A stretch of 14,131 nucleotides of DNA from Bacillota bacterium (GTDB lineage Bacteria > Bacillota > Clostridia > DSM-8532), in contig JAEWSN010000141.1 in NCBI GenBank assembly GCA_023459915.1, positions 1 through 14,131 of the forward strand. The letters run 5' to 3'. The position numbers were made by a program, and so were the translations under genes. Numbering within the stretch: the first letter of the stretch is position 1; each line of letters opens with the position of its first letter. Shown one piece after another: positions 7,908 to 14,094 of the stretch. A model generated the notes under the pieces. The model did no database searches. It saw nothing but the letters and a program-made list of their open reading frames with translations, and was not told where the DNA came from.

Positions 7908-8909
7908 TCAATAGGTCCGCTGCTCAATCATGCCCTTGGTGATGGTATAGTGATCGAACAGCGTCTCATCGACGAATTTCTTGCGTTCAACCGCTTCTCC
8001 AGCCTGCAGCTTCCGGATGATTCCGTCGATGTACGGACCCTGCAGGGGGTTGCACTCCACATTCAGCGCTATTCTCCCCTCAAAGCAGTATTCCAGGCCC
8101 TTCCTGGTGGCGTCGAAGGAAATGACGATGACCCCGTTGTCCGGATGGCAGGTCAGACCCGCCTCCTCCAGCGCGTCAATCGCGCCAAGGGCCTCCCCGT
8201 CATTCTCGCAATACACCACATCGATGTCCGTCGTCCGCTGCAGGATGGCGCCCATGACCTCATAGGCTTTCGCCCGGGTGAAATCGCCGTTCTCCTGCTC
8301 CACAATATTCCAGTTCCCATTTTTCGCCACCGCCGCCTCCAGCGCAGCGGTTCGATGCAGCTGCGCGGTGGAGCCCAGCGTCCCCTGCAGATGCACAATC
8401 CGGATTTCCTCGGCCGTCCGCTCCTGTTTCTCCAGCAAAGCCGCCAGCCAGGCGACGGCCTTTTCCCCCTCCTGCCTGAAATCCGAGCCCACATAAGCCT
8501 GGTACAGATTTTCATCCGCAATGACAATATCCCGATCAATGACGATGACGGGAATCCCGGCATCCTTAGCCTCCTGCAGGATGGAATCCCAGCCGGTTTC
8601 CACCCGGGGGGAGAACACGATGAAATCCACCTCCTGCTGAATGAAGTTGCGGATGGCCCGGATCTGGTTCTCCTGCATGTTTCTGGCATCGTCAAAAATC
8701 AGCTCGTAGCCGTTCTCCTCGCTCAGCGCGGCCTTCACGCTCTCGGTATTGGCCACCCGCCATTCAGACTCGGCCCCAACCTGCGAAAACCCCACCACGA
8801 TGGGAGTCTGGGGTGTCGGGCTTGTTGCCGGCGCCGTCGCCTGGGTACAACCGCTGTAACCGAACAGGCACAGCATGCAGCACAGGGCCGCCATTCGTTT
8901 GAAATTCAT
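7908..8909 (-). CDS. YtfQ-like sugar-binding lipoprotein adjacent to the sensor kinase
   Basis: 333 residues. ATG 8909 is preceded by a near-perfect GGAGGTGA ribosome site. The signal peptide ends in lipobox GYSGC (Cys21), then a short threonine/proline tether. The mature part strongly resembles E. coli YtfQ: VGFSQVGAESEWRVANT (about 38-54), QENQIRAIRNFIQQEVDFIVFSP in two blocks, ETGWDSILQEAKDAGIPV, DRDI, LQGTLGSTAQLHR, GDFTRAKAYEVM and YCENDGEALGAIDA. YtfQ binds galactofuranose. The gene follows the kinase by 77 bp and is separated from the importer genes by an intergenic promoter, so it looks like the third member of a sensing unit. It could equally be a second delivery protein with a different ligand range. 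Confidence 0.92.
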   Translation of the reverse strand: MNFKRMAALCCMLCLFGYSGCTQATAPATSPTPQTPIVVGFSQVGAESEWRVANTESVKAALSEENGYELIFDDARNMQENQIRAIRNFIQQEVDFIVFSPRVETGWDSILQEAKDAGIPVIVIDRDIVIADENLYQAYVGSDFRQEGEKAVAWLAALLEKQERTAEEIRIVHLQGTLGSTAQLHRTAALEAAVAKNGNWNIVEQENGDFTRAKAYEVMGAILQRTTDIDVVYCENDGEALGAIDALEEAGLTCHPDNGVIVISFDATRKGLEYCFEGRIALNVECNPLQGPYIDGIIRKLQAGEAVERKKFVDETLFDHYTITKGMIEQRTY

Positions 8910-8986
8910 CCCGTCACCTCCATCTCAACCATCTGCGTCATTGCGCCGCTTCGTCAGTGAATCGGTTCCCGTGCAACCCATCCAAA

Positions 8987-10555
8987 TTATCCGGCCAACG
9001 CCTTGTCGGCCGCCTGCATCGGAATTCTCACCATCACCCGGGTTCCCTCATCCGGCGCGCTTTCCAGGGATAAGCCATAGGGTTCGCCGAACAGGATCTG
9101 AATGCGCTGGTGAACCGTTCGCAGTCCAAAGCCTTCCCCCTTGCCTTGCGCCAGCGCTTCCCGCATTTCTCCGAGGCGGCCGGCTGTCATGCCGGCGCCG
9201 TCATCGATCACTTCGAGCACCAGTGTGCCCGCGACATCTTCCGCCTCCCTGCAGGTCACTTGGATGCGCCCCTTGCGGCGCCGGTTTTTGATGCCGTGAT
9301 ACAACGCGTTTTCCACCAGCGGCTGCAGCGTGAGCTTGGGCAGCGTGTAGTGCGCCAGATGCTCCGGAATGTCAATTTCATACGTCATCAGATCCCGATA
9401 ACGCATTTGCTGGATTTCCAGGTAACTGCCGATATGCTTGGCCTCCTCGGCGATGGTGATGACATTCTGGCCGCGGCTGAGCGAAAAGCGGAAGAAATTG
9501 GACAGGCTGCCCACCATCTTCACCGCCTCCTGGATATTCTGCGATTCGATGAGCCAGATGATGGTGTCCAGCGTGTTGTAGAGAAAATGGGGGTTGATTT
9601 GCGCCTGCAGCAACGCCAGCTCCGTGCGGCGCCGCTGCTTCTCCTGCTCGGCATTTGTATCGATGAGCCGCTTCAGATGGCCCACCATGTTTTCGATGCC
9701 GTCGGTGAGCAGCTGCACCTCCTCCACATCGGCCTGGATGGGATCGCACACCCGCAGGCTGCCCTTGCCGATGGCCTCCAGCCGCTCGCAAATCCTGTCG
9801 ATGGGATCCACAATGCGGTTGCTGAGCGTTCTCGACTTGGCCAGCAGGAAGTACAGCATCCCCAGCGACAGCAGCAGGATTGCGCCAATCAGCTTGATGG
9901 TGTTGGAGACCATGTCGGACTGCAGCGCGTTCAGATGCGCCGCCTCGTAATACAGATAGGTATACATGTAATCCTGTATCAGGCCTGTGGTGATGTAGAC
10001 GTTCTTGCTCAGCTGATCCATGCGGGAATCGTAATCCTGGGTGTCCGCGATCTGCTGCATCTTCTCCTTGAGGTTCCGGCACAGGCTCAACACGCTGCTG
10101 ATGGCACGAAGGCTGTCCTTCTGCGTGGTGGTTTCGAGCAGGCTGCCCGCAATGGTCTCGGCCGACTGGACCTCCTCAATCACCTTGGGCAGCCCCTCGG
10201 AATACTGGCTGTCGATCACGAAGTGGTACATCTTGTTGTCGACGACATCCTTGAAATTCTGATTGAACGAGGAAGCCGTGGTGACATTGTTCAGAATGGC
10301 CTGATACTTGAACGCGTAGCTGATGCCGATGGACGCGATGGCAATGATGGCCAGCATCGGCGGCAGGGCCACAAACAGGATGATGCGCCACAGCTTGCGC
10401 TGCAGCGGCATCTTCTCGAACGCCGCATCGCGTCCCGCCGCAGGCCTGGATTCCGCCTGGCGAAGCCCCGTCTGTTGAACCGCCTCATTGCGAAGCCCTG
10501 TCTGTTGAGGTTCCCCATTGCGAAGAGACGATTGTTGACCTGTTTCCTTGTTCAC
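8987..10555 (-). CDS. Sensor histidine kinase, YesM/LytS-like (HisKA_7TM-free, PF06580 type)
   Basis: 522 residues from GTG 10555; GGGAG (10563-10567) stands 7 bp before it, whereas the GTG at 10561 would have only 1 bp spacing. Layout: an unusual N-terminal extension with a threefold ten-residue repeat (residues 7-36), membrane helix 1 at about 57-78, an extracellular sensor region of about 140 residues, helix 2 at about 220-240, a HAMP linker, then the His_kinase domain with phosphoacceptor His323 in QINPHFLYNTLD. The ATPase domain has an N-box (LVENALYHGIKN, Asn416), a DDGAG G1 box and GFGLRTVHQRI. Homologues normally start a few residues before helix 1, near the internal methionine of MPLQRKLW, which has no good ribosome site. 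It should phosphorylate the AraC-type regulator encoded just upstream in response to an extracellular sugar, perhaps through the adjacent binding lipoprotein. Confidence 0.93.
   Translation of the reverse strand: MNKETGQQSSLRNGEPQQTGLRNEAVQQTGLRQAESRPAAGRDAAFEKMPLQRKLWRIILFVALPPMLAIIAIASIGISYAFKYQAILNNVTTASSFNQNFKDVVDNKMYHFVIDSQYSEGLPKVIEEVQSAETIAGSLLETTTQKDSLRAISSVLSLCRNLKEKMQQIADTQDYDSRMDQLSKNVYITTGLIQDYMYTYLYYEAAHLNALQSDMVSNTIKLIGAILLLSLGMLYFLLAKSRTLSNRIVDPIDRICERLEAIGKGSLRVCDPIQADVEEVQLLTDGIENMVGHLKRLIDTNAEQEKQRRRTELALLQAQINPHFLYNTLDTIIWLIESQNIQEAVKMVGSLSNFFRFSLSRGQNVITIAEEAKHIGSYLEIQQMRYRDLMTYEIDIPEHLAHYTLPKLTLQPLVENALYHGIKNRRRKGRIQVTCREAEDVAGTLVLEVIDDGAGMTAGRLGEMREALAQGKGEGFGLRTVHQRIQILFGEPYGLSLESAPDEGTRVMVRIPMQAADKALAG
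10448..10537 (-). repeat. Three tandem 30-bp in-frame repeats at the kinase N-terminus
   Basis: Within the kinase gene the peptide QQSSLRNGEP, QQTGLRNEAV, QQTGLRQAES repeats every 30 bp; units two and three are nearly identical at DNA level over the first half. The repeat lies before the first membrane helix and begins 18 bp after the start codon, immediately downstream of the GGGGTCAGACCCC cluster. It may be a recent slippage-driven addition. Confidence 0.85.
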
Positions 10556-10578
10556 TGTCACGCTCCCACACAGTTGTC

Positions 10579-10664
10579 GGGGTCAGACCCCATGGCTGTT
10601 GGGGTCAGACCCCCAATCGTGTCCAGCCCCATGGCTGTTGGGGTCAGACCCCAGTCAGACCCCA
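10579..10664. repeat. Cluster of GGGGTCAGACCCC palindromes between regulator and kinase genes
   Basis: Three full copies of the 13-mer (10579-10591, 10601-10613, 10640-10652) and one truncated copy (GTCAGACCCC, 10654-10663), all in the same orientation. A 26-bp unit made of CCCC, ATGGCTGTT and the 13-mer is repeated exactly at 10588-10613 and 10627-10652. The regulator stop codon (10655-10657) is part of the truncated copy, and the kinase start lies 24 bp beyond the other edge. The copies could fold as small hairpins in the intercistronic message. Confidence 0.9.
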
Positions 10665-12274
10665 ATCACGCTTCCCTTGCGGTATTCACTCGGTGTGCAG
10701 CCGGCCACCTTCCTGAAGACAAAGCTGAAATAATGTGAATCCTTGTACCCCACGGCCACCGCGATCTCACTGGCACGCATGTCGGTTTGGCGGAGCAGCC
10801 GCTTGGCTTCCCCAATCCGCTTGCCCGTGAGGTATTCGATGAAGGTTTGCCCAACCTCCTGGCTGAACATGGCCGAGAAATAGTTGGGACTGATGTTGAC
10901 CTGGCGGGCCACCCGATCCAGTGAAACCGACTCATCCCGATAGTGCGCGTCAATGAACGCAGTCGCCTGCGTCAGCAGGGCACTCTGCTGCTTCCGGCTT
11001 TCGCTGTCCCGCTCGTCGATGGCCCGCCGGAGCACCTTGTGCACCGTTTTTCTGGCATCCTCCAGCGTCGGCGGGCTGTCATCCGGGTGGAACTCCCGCA
11101 GCAGGGAACCCTCCTTGCGGCATCCGATGGCATCCAGATACTCCGCCGCGGCATAACTGACCGTCACTGTGAGGTATCGGCAGAACAACGGCAGGGAGGC
11201 ATCCTCGCCCACCCCGTGCAGCAGCTGATCAATAAAGGGATCGATGTCCGCCGCCACACCGCTCATGAGGAAGCTGTGAATACGGCCGCGGTCGATCTCG
11301 ACATTGCCGGTTTGCGCGCTCACGCCGCCCTGTTCGCGAAGTTCACGCGTCAACGCTTCGGTCAGCACATGCATGTCCGGGCACAAATAGCGGTAGGACA
11401 ATATCCGGTTTGCTTCCGAGAAGCATGCCGGAATGGCACTGAGCCGGGAAACCGGTGTTCCGTGGGCCACATGCCAATCCACATCACGACCGGCTTGTTC
11501 ACAGCGGCACTGGATGTCCTCGACACAGGCTTGTGTCCGTTGCGCGATGTCTCCCATGTCGCCCTTGATCAACACCGCATAGGTCGTGATGTTCCAACGG
11601 AACAGAATGAGCTCGGGGTGCTTGATCACGAACTGCGTGACCTGATCCTGCGCGTTCGCCAGCAAATCCGTATACTGTTCCGGCGCTCCGCCGTTGAAGG
11701 CCGGACCGCTCAATGAATACAGCACAATGTTGTAGCATTGCGCATTCAAATCGATGCCCATCTCCCTGGCCGTCTCGGATATCTCGGTGACGGAAAGACC
11801 ACCCGTGACGACGTTCTCAAAAAAACGCCGGCGGGAATACATCTCATATTCCTGGGCTTCCCGGGCGAACCGGGCCAGATACTCCTGCTGCTGCAGATCC
11901 GCCAGCATTTTCTGTTGCAGGTTCATCAGGGTTTCCGCCAGCGTGTCCTTGAGGATGGGCTTGAGCAGGTATTGCTCAACGCCCAGACCGATGGCCTTCT
12001 GCGCATAGGAAAAATCGTCATGACCGCTGATGATGACGATCTTGATGTTCGGCAATTCCTTTCGAACCAGTTCTGTCAGCGCAAGGCCGTCCATGAACGG
12101 CATTTTGATGTCGGTGATCAGCAGATCGGGCCTTATCTGTCGAATCAGGGGCAAGGCGAGCTCGCCGTCCGGCGCGTCGCCGGCATAATGGAAGCCGTAC
12201 TGCTCCCACAGAATTTTGTCTCGAATGCCCTCGCGGACAACGATTTCATCTTCCACAAGAAAGACCTTGAACAT
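10655..12274 (-). CDS. AraC-family response regulator (YesN type)
   Basis: 539 residues from ATG 12274, which has AAAGGGA 7 bp upstream and begins MFKVFLVEDE; the frame stays open to 12361 but that part lacks a ribosome site. Receiver domain 1-120: acidic Glu8/Asp9, phosphoacceptor Asp55 in LLITDIKMP, Ser83 in VIISGHDD, Lys105 in YLLKP. A coiled-coil-like stretch rich in Leu/Gln follows (about 110-145), then a middle region of about 280 residues typical of YesN regulators, then two AraC helix-turn-helix motifs at the C-terminus (SLDRVARQVNISPNYFSAMF and MRASEIAVAVGYKDSHYFS). It is the first gene of the sensing block and, by family precedent, activates the adjacent sugar operon when phosphorylated. 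The last few residues (SVIGV) and the TGA stop overlap a truncated intergenic palindrome. Confidence 0.94.
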   Translation of the reverse strand: MFKVFLVEDEIVVREGIRDKILWEQYGFHYAGDAPDGELALPLIRQIRPDLLITDIKMPFMDGLALTELVRKELPNIKIVIISGHDDFSYAQKAIGLGVEQYLLKPILKDTLAETLMNLQQKMLADLQQQEYLARFAREAQEYEMYSRRRFFENVVTGGLSVTEISETAREMGIDLNAQCYNIVLYSLSGPAFNGGAPEQYTDLLANAQDQVTQFVIKHPELILFRWNITTYAVLIKGDMGDIAQRTQACVEDIQCRCEQAGRDVDWHVAHGTPVSRLSAIPACFSEANRILSYRYLCPDMHVLTEALTRELREQGGVSAQTGNVEIDRGRIHSFLMSGVAADIDPFIDQLLHGVGEDASLPLFCRYLTVTVSYAAAEYLDAIGCRKEGSLLREFHPDDSPPTLEDARKTVHKVLRRAIDERDSESRKQQSALLTQATAFIDAHYRDESVSLDRVARQVNISPNYFSAMFSQEVGQTFIEYLTGKRIGEAKRLLRQTDMRASEIAVAVGYKDSHYFSFVFRKVAGCTPSEYRKGSVIGV

Positions 12275-12581
12275 GCCGGCATCCCTTTCCGATTGACATC
12301 CTGTCTTTCTGACGGGTATGCACATCCCCACCTCGCCGATTCCGGAACCATGGCCCATCATAAAACCTTATATCATATCTGGCGGTGGAGTATCTTATGA
12401 TTTTCGTTTATTTTTCTACGCAACCGCATTTATTCCCACCCCATGTTTGTGTCCGTGATTGGAGCGATTCTGTATGGCTGACATGGCTTGTGGTGTTTCT
12501 GGTTGCATGCAGTGTCCTGAAAATCTGGAGTATCAGACTTTTTATTGCCATATCGTTGCAACGCATGCAATGACTATCGAA
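12275..12581. other. Noncoding region between regulator start and higA end
   Basis: 307 bp with no convincing gene. It must contain the promoter of the regulator gene: on the minus strand TATGATATAAG (about 12373-12383) is a possible -10, with no good -35 at 17 bp. An inverted ATCATA/TATGAT pair at about 12378-12401 surrounds it. The right part holds direct repeat copy A (12442-12549). No terminator is obvious after higA; a 10-bp palindrome CGTTGCAACG lies about 20 bp beyond its stop without a strong T-run. Confidence 0.5.
12442..12549 (+). repeat. Diverged 108-bp direct repeat, copy A
   Basis: Aligns without gaps to 13913-14020 (offset 1471 bp), 79 of 108 positions identical by hand count, including a 14-base identical run AAATCTGGAGTATC. 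Same orientation as copy B. It carries stop codons in a short reading frame and is probably not coding. Together the copies bracket the toxin-antitoxin patch. Confidence 0.75.
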
Positions 12582-12896
12582 TCATATGGCACGGTTCATT
12601 GGGGTAATACCATCAAGTTCGGACTGTATTTTTCGACGCGTCTCTTCTGTGTCGTACTTGTTCTGCATGCGAAGCCAGTAACCGGCCGACAACCCGAAAT
12701 ACTTGCAGAGACGAAGGTCTGTATCTGCCGTGATGGCACGCTTCCCTGCGACTATTTCCCCAATCCGTTGTGCCGGCACACCGATTTCCTTTGCAATGCG
12801 GTACTTGGTAATCCCAAGCGGAAGCAGAAATTCTTCGTTCAGCAACTCGCCTGGCGTGATGGGATCGATGAGGTTGATGTCCGTTTTCTCGTTCAT
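12582..12896 (-). CDS. higA: HigA-type antitoxin (XRE helix-turn-helix)
   Basis: 104 residues, normal for HigA. ATG 12896 has AAGGGGAAG directly upstream. Opening NLIDPITPGELLNEEFLLPLGIT is the HigA signature (P-x-x-PGE-x-L-x-E-E-F); the DNA-binding helix-turn-helix covers about residues 30-62 (ITKYRIAKEIGVPAQRIGEIVAGKR), and AITADTDLRLCKYFGLSAGYWLRMQ completes the family pattern. It should bind and neutralise HigB and, as a complex, repress the higB promoter. It is downstream of the toxin gene, the usual HigBA order, but separated by an unusually long 139-bp gap filled with a tandem hairpin repeat and has its own strong ribosome site. The gene appears intact. Confidence 0.93.
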   Translation of the reverse strand: MNEKTDINLIDPITPGELLNEEFLLPLGITKYRIAKEIGVPAQRIGEIVAGKRAITADTDLRLCKYFGLSAGYWLRMQNKYDTEETRRKIQSELDGITPMNRAI

Positions 12897-12907
12897 GACT
12901 TCCCCTT

Positions 12908-13014
12908 TCTATCCTGTAAATGCGAAGCATTTACAGGTCCAGCTGGTGCTTCCGCTTGGACGCATCCGTGTCTATCCTGTAAATGCGAAGCATTTACAGG
13001 TCCAGCTGGTGCTT
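12908..13014. repeat. Two 44-bp direct repeats with hairpins in the higB-higA gap
   Basis: Copies at 12908-12951 and 12971-13014 are identical over 44 bp, 63 bp apart. Each contains a perfect 11-bp inverted repeat, CCTGTAAATGC and GCATTTACAGG, around the loop GAA (12913-12937 and 12976-13000), followed by TCCAGCTGGTGCTT. They fill most of the gap between the toxin stop and antitoxin start. Too few copies and too palindromic for a CRISPR array. Confidence 0.95.
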
Positions 13015-13035
13015 TCCCAATGTTGCACATCCCCT

Positions 13036-13314
13036 TCAATGATAATCACAGACTTCTACGTCCTTTTGGCCTTGTTCCGTCCATGAAAAACAGATTCGGT
13101 ACTGGTCGTTGATACGGATGGAATGCTGCCCTTCTCTGTCCCCTTTTAGCTGTTCCAGTCGATTGCCGGGTGGCACACGAAGATCTTCCAGTCTTTCAGC
13201 AACATCAAGCTGCGCCAGCTTCCGAAGTGCAATGCGCTCGAACTGCACAAACCTTGACACACGCTCCAACCGGGCAAGTTTTTCTGTGTCTTTGTCTTCA
13301 AACGACTGTATCAT
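13036..13314 (-). CDS. higB: HigB-type toxin (RelE superfamily ribosome-dependent mRNA endonuclease)
   Basis: 92 residues from ATG 13314, the standard HigB length. The open frame extends to 13446 but the upstream part covers a promoter and a pseudogene remnant. Family pattern is clear: MIQSF opening, an alpha-helical stretch with LRKLAQLDVAERLEDLRVPPGNRLEQLKGDREG in several blocks, then IRINDQYRICFSW and the C-terminal CDYH, whose terminal histidine is typical. The role is cleavage of mRNA on the ribosome when not held by HigA. The start codon stands only 6 bp after the -10 element of a near-consensus promoter, so the message is probably leaderless; only a weak GAAG precedes it. No damaged residues are visible, so the pair may be functional, unlike its broken neighbours. 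Confidence 0.92.
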   Translation of the reverse strand: MIQSFEDKDTEKLARLERVSRFVQFERIALRKLAQLDVAERLEDLRVPPGNRLEQLKGDREGQHSIRINDQYRICFSWTEQGQKDVEVCDYH

Positions 13315-13320
13315 AGCTTC

Positions 13321-13349
13321 ATAATAACGCGTCGCGGTAATAACGTCAA
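13321..13349 (-). promoter_or_regulatory. Near-consensus promoter of higBA
   Basis: On the minus strand TTGACG (rc of 13344-13349), a 17-bp spacer and TATTAT (rc of 13321-13326). Only GAAGCT separates the -10 from the higB ATG, so the start point would fall at or within a base or two of the initiation codon. Confidence 0.75.
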
Positions 13350-13363
13350 GCGTCACTACCGCG
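13333..13363. promoter_or_regulatory. Candidate HigBA operator
   Basis: Perfect 7-bp inverted repeat CGCGGTA (13333-13339) and TACCGCG (13357-13363) around 17 bp, centred on the -35 hexamer of the higB promoter. The spacer includes two CGTCA direct repeats. The position fits autorepression by HigA, as known in other higBA loci; the specific site is inferred. Confidence 0.5.
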
Positions 13364-13390
13364 GCACAGAGATTGATATCTCCATATGAG

Positions 13391-13570
13391 CACGAAATCA
13401 TTATCCAGCATGATTGCCGACAAACTTTAAACCTCCTCTGACACATGCAATGGTGTCAGAGGAATCTCTGGATGTTTCAGTTGATATTCCGGTCTCCTGG
13501 AAAAGATTTCTATCATGACATGGCAGTCTTCAAATCCTTTGAAGTGTTCTCGAAAGGACTCAAAACCGAT
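13391..13570 (-). pseudogene. Remnant of an AbiEii-like nucleotidyltransferase toxin gene
   Basis: Read from 13570 on the minus strand, the frame gives GFESFREHFKGFEDCHVMI, then EIFSRRPEYQLKHPEIPLTPLHVSEEV, a stop (TAA, 13427-13429), then SLSAIMLDNDFV in the same frame. From memory these match successive parts of AbiEii-family nucleotidyltransferases found in clostridia: the N-terminal helix before the GGTA catalytic motif, the MIELFSRRP region, and SSLSAILLDD. About 80 residues with the nucleotide-binding GG and catalytic acidic residues are missing between the first two blocks, and a serine codon has become a stop. No start codon is left: the site reads ATC. It follows directly after the AbiEi-like remnant, with stop and expected start overlapping as in an operon. 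Non-functional. Family placement is by eye. Confidence 0.6.
13434..13463. repeat. 11-bp inverted repeat inside the nucleotidyltransferase remnant
   Basis: TCCTCTGACAC (13434-13444) pairs perfectly with GTGTCAGAGGA (13453-13463) around an 8-bp loop. No T-run follows on either strand, so it is not a standard terminator. It lies upstream of the higB promoter and at the nonsense codon of the remnant. Confidence 0.6.
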
Positions 13571-13840
13571 TACCGTTGCAGACCCTCCACGAATTCCATC
13601 ACCGCAGTCTCCACTCTTTCATCCTCTGCGTCTTTGAGAGACAGAACGAGGGAAAAAGGGTCAACCATCCCGTTTTGGCACAGCGCATTCGGGTCATATT
13701 TCCAGATTTCCAGTTCGCTGCAATCGTTTACGCAGTCCCAATCCGGATTGACAACGGAGATAGAGGGGTAGTGCCTTTTCGCCATCCCATGCATCGATTG
13801 TGGCATGAAATCCCAATACTTCATTCAGGTACTCGAGCAT
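13570..13840 (-). pseudogene. Internally deleted, frameshifted AbiEi-like winged-helix regulator gene
   Basis: A start at ATG 13840 with a GAGGTGG ribosome site gives MLEYLNEVLGFHATIDAWDG and EKALPLYLR, the N-terminus of a clostridial winged-helix (MarR/AbiEi-like) family, but this frame ends at TGA after 48 residues. In the next frame the same DNA gives YPSISVVNPDWDCVNDC, SELEIWKYDP, NGMVDPFSLVLSLKDAEDERVE and TAVMEFVEGLQR, which resembles the C-terminus of the same family, ending at TAA 13570-13572. Roughly 200 or more central residues, including the DNA-binding domain, are missing and the joint (near 13785) is out of frame. Intact relatives are paired with a nucleotidyltransferase gene, and a remnant of one follows here at once. 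Family assignment is from memory. Confidence 0.6.
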
Positions 13841-13875
13841 GACAACCACCTCGAATACACTTTAACATAGTATTT

Positions 13876-13904
13876 GTTATAGTTCATTTTTATGTTATAA
13901 ACAA
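13876..13904 (-). promoter_or_regulatory. Promoter upstream of the AbiE-like remnant
   Basis: On the minus strand TTGTTT (rc of 13899-13904), 17 bp, TATAAC (rc of 13876-13881); the predicted start lies about 28 bp before ATG 13840. The region is strongly AT-rich and contains two direct GTTATA motifs 19 bp apart (13876-13881 and about 13894-13899) that could have been an operator. The promoter may still drive transcription of the remnant and read into higBA. Confidence 0.55.
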
Positions 13905-13912
13905 TCTCATTC

Positions 13913-14020
13913 GATGCTTGAATCCGTGACTTGAACTATTTTGCATGACTATTGTGACTTGTGGCATTTCTAGTTGCACTCAGGGTCCATGAAATCTGGA
14001 GTATCCGAATATTTGTTGCC
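13913..14020 (+). repeat. Diverged 108-bp direct repeat, copy B
   Basis: Ungapped partner of 12442-12549 (79 of 108 identical by hand count). It lies between the AbiE-like promoter and the end of guaA. No extension of the similarity was seen on either side. Beyond it, 14021-14094 holds no recognisable gene and no clear guaA terminator. Confidence 0.75.
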
Positions 14021-14094
14021 AGAGCATATGCCTGGAGCTGGTCAAGCTGCCTGGCCAGTACCTGTTGCCAAGCAGATTTCAACAACCCTTTACA

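Noticed and set aside
9110..10738. 542-codon plus-strand frame opposite the histidine kinase
   Set aside because: Antisense shadow of the kinase; no ribosome site and no recognisable domain.
12908..13014. Possible two-repeat CRISPR array
   Set aside because: Only two copies, a 19-bp spacer, near-complete palindromes and location between toxin and antitoxin genes; no cas genes.
12459..13112. 217-codon plus-strand frame with a repeated CKCEAFTGPAGA peptide
   Set aside because: The peptide repeat is only the translation of the 44-bp hairpin repeat, and the frame runs antisense to higA.
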